A stretch of DNA of 64,000 bases from Streptomyces sp. NBC_01478 (GTDB taxonomy: Bacteria > Actinomycetota > Actinomycetes > Streptomycetales > Streptomycetaceae), in the NCBI RefSeq assembly GCF_036227225.1, contig NZ_CP109444.1, positions 496,001-560,000 on the forward strand. Direction: 5' to 3'. The translations under genes were made by a program, and so were the position numbers. The notes under the pieces are model-generated. The model did not search any database and had not been told where the DNA came from. It worked only from the letters and a program-made list of their open reading frames with translations. Positions 56,713 through 64,000 of the stretch are shown piece after piece. Positions within the stretch are counted from its first letter, which is position 1; each line of letters begins with the position of its first letter.

Positions 56713-57584
56713 ACCGGCTGCGGCACGACGGCCACCGGGCAGTCCGCGTGGTGCAGCAACGTGTGTGCCACGCGGCCCAGTTGGAGGCCGAAGTGGCCGG
56801 TCCGGCGCCGGGCTCCGACGATCACGAGGTCGGCGGCGGCCGTCCGGTTCAGCAGCACCCTGCGGGCCGGCCCCTCCACCGTGCTGCGGCGCACCCGCAC
56901 ACCGGGGTGGTCCGCCATGGGGTGTTGCAGCAGGGCGTCGAGCAGGACGGACGCCCGCTCCTCGTGGCGGTGCGCAGGGTCCCCGGCCAGCAGCGGGTCG
57001 TCGGCGGTCTCGTGCGCGGGGCAGCGCCAGGCGCGTACGACATCGAGGGCGCACTTGCGTGCCTCCGCCTCACGGAAGGCGAACCGCACCGCCTCCTCGC
57101 CGACGGCGGGTTCGCCGGCGCCGAGCAGGATCCGCTCGTGGGTGCCGGACCGACCGGCCTCGTCCCCACGGACGACGATCACCGGGCAGGCAGCGCGGGC
57201 CGCCACGGCCAGGCTGACCGAGCCCAGGAGCAGACCTGTCAGTTCGCCGTGGCCACGCACTCCGATGACCAGTGCGAATGCGGTGTGGCCCTCCCGCAGC
57301 AGGGCGCTCATCGCTTCGTCGGGGACGACTTCCGTGGACACCTTCACCTCGGGGTGGCGCCGGTGGGCGCGCTCAGCCGCCGATCCGACGGTGTTGTCCG
57401 CCATGACCTGTTCGGAGGTGCGCTCCCGGCTGCCTGACGGCACCGCGCCCTCGTAGCGCTCCCACAGGGACGCGTACACCAGCCGCATCGGCAGGCCGAG
57501 CCGGGCCGCTTCGTCCACCGCCCAGTCGACCGCGAGCAGACTCCCGTCCGATCCGTCGACACCCACGACCAGGGGCAGCTCCAT
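56709..57584 (-). CDS. Two-domain universal stress protein, USP-8
   Basis: 291 residues from ATG 57584. ATP loops GVRGHGELTGLLLGSVS and GARRRTGHFGLQLGRVA. Nearest paralogues are USP-5 (25724) and USP-1 (10623); long stretches such as GLPMRLVYASLWERYEG are shared. First gene of the operon with the HAD hydrolase. Perfect and near-perfect boxes lie 88-121 bp upstream. Confidence 0.93.
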   Translation of the reverse strand: MELPLVVGVDGSDGSLLAVDWAVDEAARLGLPMRLVYASLWERYEGAVPSGSRERTSEQVMADNTVGSAAERAHRRHPEVKVSTEVVPDEAMSALLREGHTAFALVIGVRGHGELTGLLLGSVSLAVAARAACPVIVVRGDEAGRSGTHERILLGAGEPAVGEEAVRFAFREAEARKCALDVVRAWRCPAHETADDPLLAGDPAHRHEERASVLLDALLQHPMADHPGVRVRRSTVEGPARRVLLNRTAAADLVIVGARRRTGHFGLQLGRVAHTLLHHADCPVAVVPQPV

Positions 57585-57671
57585 CGTCCTCACCGCCTTT
57601 CGTCGTGCCGCGCAGCCGCGCGGCAGGAGGATTCCCCGGCCAGCGTCGCACTCCCCTCCTTGCCGCAGCAG

Positions 57672-57705
57672 GGGCGATTGGGCCCCTGCACGGGCCGATC
57701 GGCCC
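57672..57705. promoter_or_regulatory. Tandem DevR-like boxes upstream of USP-8
   Basis: GGGCGATTGGGCCC (57672-57685, one mismatch) and GGGCCGATCGGCCC (57692-57705, perfect), centres exactly 20 bp apart. Confidence 0.62.
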
Positions 57706-57911
57706 TGGCGGCGGCCTGAACGGTGTGCTGTGCTGAAGGTGACGGGAAGAGCTCGTCGAGAGACGCGGGGAAGCGGTCCTCGGGCCGCGCACCGCGCAAT
57801 CAGGATCCGCGAGAAGCGGGTGGGCTCTTCCCGCCTTGCCTGCCGTGCGCACCGGACGGGTGCCGAGTTCGCGGGTCTCCGGCGTGCCCACCGCCTCGAT
57901 GGCTCATCGCA

Positions 57912-58376
57912 CTGGAAGGCTGCGTGGATCTCCTGTTCGGTGGCCGCGTGTGAGACGACGAGGAGTTCGTCGCCGCTCCGGAGCCGCATCCCGGGTGTGG
58001 GGACGGTGGGTTGGCCGTCGCGGATGACGGTGGCGATGACCGTGCCCGTGAGGATCCGCGGGGTCCAGGCCGGGTCGGGGCCGTCGTCGAAGGTGAGGGC
58101 GACGGTGTGGTCCGGCAGCCGGTGGCTGCTTGTCCGGGACCCTGTGGTGTCGATGACGGGACCGCCGCGCAGCACCTCCCCCGGCACACGGTCGGCCGCC
58201 GCCGGTGGGTGCACCCGGTGGTCGGCGGCGAACTCCCCGTGCGTGTAGCCGTGCAGCAGCAGGATCCCCGCCGTCAAGGCCAGTACCAGGAGCACGGACA
58301 CGATCCGCGGGCGGGACGCGGTACTGCGGCGGGTCACCTGCGTCCCGGTAGGAAGGCCAGGTTGCCGCGCGCGCAT
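57912..58376 (-). pseudogene. Chimeric remnant: polysaccharide deacetylase N-terminus joined to TrkA-C domain
   Basis: Starts at ATG 58376 as a deacetylase/glycosyltransferase-type membrane protein: helix RIVSVLLVLALTAGILLLHG, then HTVALTFDDGPDPAWTPRIL, the first catalytic motif. About residue 110 (near 58049) it switches without a frame break to TGTVIATVIRDGQPTVPTPG and LRSGDELLVVSHAATEQEI, the C-terminal TrkA-C (RCK) domain of a K+/H+ antiporter. No stop follows the TrkA-C piece before the USP-8 frame. A deletion has joined two unrelated genes; neither activity can survive. Confidence 0.8.
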
Positions 58377-58955
58377 CAGGTGCCCGCCGGAACACTGGAG
58401 GTGCCGGGCGACTCCCCGTCGTTCGGCGTCGCCTCACCGGTGCCCGGTGACCCGCTGGGTGTACTGCCGGAACTCTCCGGACCGGTGACGGACGGGCTGC
58501 CTGAGTCCATCGGTCCGGCCGCGGGCGAGGAGCCGATCGGTGTGGAGCTCCCCGTGCGCGTGGACGACGCGCCGGGATCCGTCGCCGGGGCGGAGGGACG
58601 GCCACTGCCCGAGGACGAGACCGTGGGCAGGGCGGACGGTCCCGGAACCCTCGACGGTGACGTGGACGCGTAAGCCGCGGACTCACCCGGCAGCGGGGTC
58701 TCGCGCACGGTGCCCGGCTTCTCGGAGGGCAGACCCGGCACGGGCACGACGGTCCGCGGGGCGAACGGTGTCGCGCCCATGAAACTGAGTGCCAGTACGC
58801 CGGTGTACGCGGCGCACAGCGCGGCGGCCGGTGGAGTCGACGAAGACGGGGGCGGAGCCGTCCTCCCCCGTGCTCGGGCGGGCCGCCGGGATCAGCGGCA
58901 CCGTGTCGGTGTTCGGATGCCGGGGCCGGGACGGCACCACCCGGGACCGAAACAT
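58376..58955 (-). pseudogene. Frameshifted Ser/Pro-rich membrane-anchored protein
   Basis: ATG 58955 (GGAGGGGG upstream) begins MFRSRVVPSRPRHPNTDTVP and runs to APVFVDSTGRR at about 58835, where the frame shifts. The rest continues in another frame with a membrane helix AALCAAYTGVLALSFMG and a Ser/Thr/Pro/Gly-rich tail to 58376, overlapping the next start by ATGA. Streptomyces often keep such a protein directly upstream of a deacetylase/GT2 gene (from memory). One frameshift disables it. Confidence 0.72.
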
Positions 58956-59013
58956 GTCTTCCCCCTCCCACCCCCGCACGATCCAGCCTTGTGCGGCTCA
59001 TGGAGGTGGCAAG

Positions 59014-59027
59014 GGGCCGACCGGCAC
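59014..59027. promoter_or_regulatory. Near-perfect DevR-like box upstream of the ABC ATPase
   Basis: GGGCCGACCGGCAC, one mismatch, 86-99 bp upstream of ATG 59113. Confidence 0.4.
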
Positions 59028-59112
59028 CGGAGACGGGTCGTCCTGGTCCTGCCGCCGCGTCACATCCCGTTCCAGGCTGGATGTGGGGAGACGTTCACCG
59101 AAGGAGGAGATC

Positions 59113-60279
<1,167 letters not shown>

Positions 60280-60344
60280 GCCCGTGCGCAGCGCCACCCG
60301 CCGGAGATTCGTCCCGGGTCCCCAACTCCCGCGGAATGCGCCGG

Positions 60345-60387
60345 GCATGGCCCGTTCGACCTCGGTGGCGGGCCGAACGGGCCATGC
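60345..60387. terminator. Hairpin after the ABC ATPase
   Basis: 14-bp perfect stem GCATGGCCCGTTCG (60345-60358 with 60374-60387), 15-base loop, 66 bases after the stop. The right arm is part of a one-mismatch DevR-like match at 60370-60383. Confidence 0.65.
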
Positions 60388-60563
60388 CGGGCGTTCACAC
60401 CACGCCGCACGCTGGACAGTGGACCCGCGAGGTGACTGTACGAATCTGCGCGCTCCCCCACACGGTTCGAAGGTGACACCCATCCCGCGGGTCCGTCGAG
60501 GCGCGACAGAGCGCACGGCAAACGGCTGGTCCTCGACACCCGGGGACAAGAGAGGCGGAAACC

Positions 60564-61616
60564 ATGACCGACATCCAAGGCCTGCTCGGTGACGACGCCA
60601 AAGATCTGCTGACCCACACCGCCCAGGGGATACCCAGGGAGGATCTGGTGCTGCCGGGTGGTGACTTCGTCGACCGGGTCGTGGCCGCGACCGACCGCTC
60701 GCCCCGGGTACTGAGCAGTCTGCAGTCCCTCTTCGACCACGGCCGACTGGCCGGGACTGGGTACGTGTCCATCCTGCCGGTCGACCAGGGCATCGAGCAC
60801 TCCGCGGCGTCCGCGTTCGCACCGAATCCCCGCTACCTCGACCCCAGGAACATCGTCGAACTCGCCCTGGAAGGCGGCTGCAACGCGGTCGCCAGCACGC
60901 TCGGCGCGCTCGGGGCCGTGTCTCGGCGCTACGCGCACAGGATCCCGTTCATCGTGAAGCTCAACCACAACGAGCTGCTGACCTACCCCAACCATCACGA
61001 CCAGATCATGTTCGGCAGCGTCCAGCAGTGCTTCGACCTCGGCGCGGCCGGGGTCGGTGCCACGGTCTACTTCGGTTCGGAGCAGTCGGACCGCCAGTTG
61101 CGGGAAGTCAGCGAGGTCTTCGCGCGGGCGCACGAACTGGGCATGTTCACCGTGCTGTGGTGCTACCTGCGCAACCCGGCGTTCAAGAAGGACGGCACGG
61201 ACTACGCGGTGTCGGCCGACCTCACCGGGCAGGCCAACCACCTCGGCGTGACCATCGAGGCGGACATCGTCAAGCAGAAGCAGCCGGAGAACAACGGCGG
61301 ATACCGTGCGCTGGAGTTCGGCATGACCGACGAGCTCCTGTACGGCACGCTCACCAGCGATCACCCGATCGACCTCACCCGCTGGCAGGTGGCCAACTGC
61401 TACATGGGCCGGGTGGGACTGATCAACAGCGGCGGCGCCTCGGCCGGCCACGGGGACCTCGCACAGGCCGTACGGACCGCGGTGATCAACAAGAGGGCCG
61501 GCGGCACCGGCCTCATCACCGGCCGCAAAGCCTTCCAACGGCCCACCGCCGAGGGCATCGAACTCCTCCACGCCGTCCAGGACGTCTACCTGGACGACAG
61601 CGTCACCATCGCCTGA
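60564..61616 (+). CDS. Class I fructose-bisphosphate aldolase, FbaB/DhnA type
   Basis: 350 residues. Archaeal-type class I aldolase (Schiff-base mechanism): N-terminal [49 protein letters not shown] and [13 protein letters not shown] (candidate active-site lysines), C-terminal [20 protein letters not shown]. Metal-independent enzyme that can run in gluconeogenesis; a complement to gap at 8795 in carbohydrate metabolism. ATG 60564 with GAGAGGCGGAAACC upstream. No close operon partner. Confidence 0.93.
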   Translation: MTDIQGLLGDDAKDLLTHTAQGIPREDLVLPGGDFVDRVVAATDRSPRVLSSLQSLFDHGRLAGTGYVSILPVDQGIEHSAASAFAPNPRYLDPRNIVELALEGGCNAVASTLGALGAVSRRYAHRIPFIVKLNHNELLTYPNHHDQIMFGSVQQCFDLGAAGVGATVYFGSEQSDRQLREVSEVFARAHELGMFTVLWCYLRNPAFKKDGTDYAVSADLTGQANHLGVTIEADIVKQKQPENNGGYRALEFGMTDELLYGTLTSDHPIDLTRWQVANCYMGRVGLINSGGASAGHGDLAQAVRTAVINKRAGGTGLITGRKAFQRPTAEGIELLHAVQDVYLDDSVTIA

Positions 61617-61896
61617 CCCCGGCACGACCGGGGCCTCGGGTCGGCGCTTCCGGGCACGGTGTTCGGGGCCTCGCTCGTCGACGGGGTACGGGCGGCGAGA
61701 CTGCCTCGTCCATCGCCCGGACCCCGTCCTCGCGTCCACCGCGAACGCGACCGCGGCATCCCCCTGCCTCCGCCTGCCGTCGGTGACCGCCCGGCTCCCT
61801 CGGCTCACACAGGCACCCCTTCGACAAGGCACGGCCCGGAGGAGGCCCCGGCGCGCCCCGGGCGTCGGTCGATCCGCCCCGGAGAAGGCGGTACTC
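61617..61896. other. Gap with no gene seen
   Basis: 280 bp after the aldolase gene. No convincing coding region, box or hairpin; it probably represents decayed sequence of the missing N-terminal half of the permease that follows. Confidence 0.4.
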
Positions 61897-62665
61897 GGAT
61901 GAAGACGTCCTGCCCGACCGCCGTCGCCTCCCAGGCTCGGACACCACCGTCGGCGGACTGCTGCGGGCCGCAGGTCTGCTCTTCTTCGCCTTCGCCCGCT
62001 ACGCCCGCACGCCACCCTCGGCAAGGAAGTCCGCGACCCGGGCCGCACCATCCCGCGCGATCCCGATCGCGCTCGGGATCACCCTCGCCGTCTACGCTCT
62101 CGTCGCCGTCGCCGTCGCCGTCCTGACGTTGCCGGGCCCGCGCGGGCTGGCGGACGCCACCGCCCCGATGTCGGATGCCGCGCGTGCCGCGGGCGCCGGG
62201 TGGCTGGTGCCGGCGGTCCGCATCGGCGGCGCTGTCGCCGCGCTCGGCTCACTCCTCGCGCTGATCCTCGGGGTCTCCCGCACCATCTTCGCGATGGCCC
62301 GGGACGGGCACCTGCCGCACGCCCTGGCCGCCGTCCACCCCCGTTTCGGTGTTCCCCACCGCGCCGAACTCGCGGTCGGCGCGGTGGTCACCGTCCTCGC
62401 CGCGACCACGGACGTGCGCGGTGCGACCGGTTTCCCCTCCTTCGGCGTCCTGGCCTACTACGCCATCGCCAACGCCTCTGCCTGGACCTTCACCGGGGAA
62501 GAGGGCCGACCGAACCGCCTGATCCCTGTCATCGGCCTGACCGGCTGCGCGGTCCTCGCCTTCGCCCTGCCCGCGAGCACCGTCGTCTCCGGCGCCGTGG
62601 TCCTCGTCCTCGGGGCTGCGCTCTACGGTCTACGACGGGTCACGACATCGAGCAACGGTCCATAG
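61897..62665 (+). pseudogene. C-terminal half of an APC-family amino acid permease, frameshifted
   Basis: Membrane segments of an APC permease: GGLLRAAGLLFFAFARYAR, then IATLGKEVRDPGRTIPR-like text in a shifted frame (TLGKEVRDPGRTIP), then ALGITLAVYALVAVAVAVL back in the original frame, followed by LVPAVRIGGAVAALGSLLAL, ELAVGAVVTVLAATTDVRG and ending LVLGAALYGLRRV. Two compensating frameshifts and no N-terminal half (about seven helices missing). Not a functional transporter. Confidence 0.78.
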
Positions 62666-62696
62666 GCGTGGATCCCGTGACGTGTGATTCAGGCGG

Positions 62697-63080
62697 TCAT
62701 CCTTCGTCGTAGCAGAGGCAGAAGGGGTGGCCGGCGGGGTCGAAGAGCACTCGGACGTTCACCTGCGGCTGGGACTCCGCGACCGTGGCGCCCAGGGCGA
62801 CCGCCTCGGCGACCGCCGAGTCCAGGTCGCCCACCTGGAAGTCGAAGTGCATCATCGGGCGCTGCTCCCCGTCGGCCGGAGGCCAGACCGGGGCCCGATA
62901 GTCGTCCGCCTGCTGGAATACGAAGAAGGGCCCCTGCGGTGAGGCGGCGACGACGGCCGTTCCCAGCTCCTCGTGTCCGATGTGCCAGCCGAGCAGTTCG
63001 GCGTAGAACCTCGCCAGGCCGCTGGGGTCCGGCGCCTCGATCGCCGTTCCCCACCACATGCCGTCAGTTCGAGATTTCAT
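62697..63080 (-). CDS. VOC/glyoxalase-family protein
   Basis: 127 residues from ATG 63080. Two beta-alpha-beta-beta-beta modules: TAIEAPDPSGLARFYAELLG and MMHFDFQVGDLDSAVAEAVA, with HPFCLCYDEG at the end. Family includes glyoxalase I, dioxygenases and antibiotic-resistance proteins; metal ligands cannot be assigned with confidence (WHIGHE and MMHFD offer candidates). Stand-alone small enzyme of unknown substrate. Confidence 0.86.
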   Translation of the reverse strand: MKSRTDGMWWGTAIEAPDPSGLARFYAELLGWHIGHEELGTAVVAASPQGPFFVFQQADDYRAPVWPPADGEQRPMMHFDFQVGDLDSAVAEAVALGATVAESQPQVNVRVLFDPAGHPFCLCYDEG

Positions 63081-63241
63081 TCCGGCAGCCTGCCGTATGC
63101 GACTCCTGCTTGTCGCGCGTGCGGCGTGATCGGGCATCGGTGGTTAGCCGGCGCTCGACCAGGGCGCCGCTTCTTGTGGTGCACGAAAACCTGGCCTTCT
63201 GCGCCGCGCGGCCCGGACAGTGCTCGTGATCGCCTTTGCCA

Positions 63242-64000
63242 TCAAGGTTGGTCCGCCCCACGTATTGGCCTGTGGACAGTGCTTCGGTGCCCAGCACGGT
63301 GTGGGCCACGGGGAGGTACACCCCGGCGAGGGCGAAGGCCATGGCGAACCCGAGGGCTGCCAGGAGGGGTTTGTCGGTGAACAGGCCGACGCTGCGCAGT
63401 GAAGCGTGTTCGGTGCGCACCGCCATGGCCGTGCCGAGCCGGCAGGCGACGATCCCGACCCAGGTGATGGCGGTGGCCTGCCGGTGGACGTGGTGGAGGG
63501 GGCTGCCCGAGCCGACGTCGTCGCCCGGGTGCCAGCCAGCGTACAGCAGGATGATGAGGAAGGCTGCCACGACCAGCAGCGCGGAGATCAGTCCGAGGAA
63601 GCCAAAGGCGCGGCCGAGCATCGGCCGGGTGATGACGTCCTGGGCGCGGGATCGCCCCGCCGGAGCGGGCGAAGACCAGGAAGGGAACGACCTCGGGGAC
63701 GGCGTGGGCGAAGATGTAGACGATGAACTTGCGAACGTTGTCGTAGAAACGGCGGCCGGCCTCGATGGCCGAGACGACGATGGTGAAGTCGTCGTCGATG
63801 AGCACCACCGTGGAGGCTTCCCGGCCGACGTCGGTCCCGGAGCGGCCCATGGCGCTCCCGATGTCGGCCCGGCGCAGTGCGGGGGCGTCGTTGACACCGT
63901 CCCCGGTCATGGCGACGACCTGGCCCTCGGCGCGCAGCGCGTCGGCGATACGGAGCTTGGCTTCCGGTGTGCTGCGAGCGAAGACCACTTCGCCTTCCGA
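63242..64000 (-). pseudogene. P-type cation ATPase remnant with deletion and frameshift (runs off the right edge)
   Basis: From the right edge the frame encodes the P-domain end: [20 protein letters not shown] with the TGDGVND motif, then [20 protein letters not shown]. Near 63645-63655 about 38 residues of the following membrane helix pair are missing and the frame changes; the second frame resumes as [40 protein letters not shown] to about 63256. A calcium/cation-type ATPase cannot work in this state. The N-terminal part lies outside the window. Confidence 0.84.

Noticed and set aside
56709..58376. One continuous 555-codon frame joining the chimeric remnant to USP-8
   Set aside because: The middle (about 57585-57911) has no protein-like content and carries the box pair and Shine-Dalgarno of USP-8, so this is an accidental read-through, not a fusion protein.

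Overview
The window is high-G+C actinobacterial DNA and almost certainly comes from a Streptomyces chromosome. Codons end mostly in G or C, GTG starts are common, genes are tightly packed, and the families seen (an Rv1733c-type membrane protein, an Acg-type nitroreductase, a Streptomyces-type Pat acetyltransferase, a DevR/DevS-type two-component pair) are typical of that group. It reads as one large dormancy, hypoxia and redox-stress island, comparable in gene content to the DevR (DosR) regulon of mycobacteria and the OsdR regulon of Streptomyces coelicolor. Ten universal stress protein (USP) genes (one a pseudogene), four CBS-BON proteins, three Rv1733c-like membrane proteins, two Acg-type nitroreductases, three PPOX-type flavin proteins, Hsp20 and a short hibernation-factor-like protein are interleaved with central-metabolism and redox enzymes.

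Layout. 0-2 kb: end of hypD and hypE (hydrogenase maturation). 2-9 kb: Acg/Rv1733c pair, a GerMN lipoprotein, a Pat-CBS-flavodoxin operon, and GAPDH. 9.8-14.3 kb: internally deleted phosphoketolase, USP-ADH-USP, and a DoxX-like membrane protein. 14.4-18 kb: decayed PadR locus, small membrane proteins, cNMP-domain protein, CBS-BON, second Rv1733c-like gene. 18.2-29 kb: DevR-like response regulator, second Acg, several USPs, a GH65 phosphorylase, and membrane proteins. 29-33 kb: a possible 31-residue peptide gene, beta-CASP hydrolase, Hsp20, CBS-BON, USP. 33.5-38 kb: four-gene pyruvate (2-oxoacid):acceptor oxidoreductase operon. 38-45.3 kb: transhydrogenase pntAA-AB-B downstream of ADH, DUF779 and aldehyde dehydrogenase genes, with an AcoR-like regulator upstream. 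45.5-57.6 kb: DevS-like histidine kinase, HPF-like protein, CBS, PPOX, decayed USP, second DoxX copy, USP, PPOX pair, ADH, STAS protein, third Rv1733c-like gene, HAD phosphatase and USP. 57.9-64 kb: a decaying stretch (chimeric deacetylase/TrkA-C remnant, frameshifted secreted protein, APC permease remnant, broken P-type ATPase) with an intact orphan ABC ATPase, a class I aldolase and a VOC protein.

The thread that ties the island together is a recurring palindrome, GGGCC-N4-GGCCC (looser form GGGNC-N4-GNCCC), about 60-120 bp upstream of many start codons. It often occurs as a pair with centres 20-22 bp apart. Its geometry matches the mycobacterial DevR/DosR box core. The response-regulator gene carries one itself, suggesting autoregulation. 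If correct, one DevS/DevR-type pair would switch on USPs, protein acylation (Pat), disaccharide phosphorolysis (GH65 plus HAD), pyruvate oxidation (Por) and alcohol/aldehyde metabolism together; NAD(P)H balancing by transhydrogenase lies in a neighbouring operon. At least eight loci are visibly broken, and a 512-bp stretch of the two DoxX-like genes is identical except for one base, so the region is also being actively rearranged and eroded.
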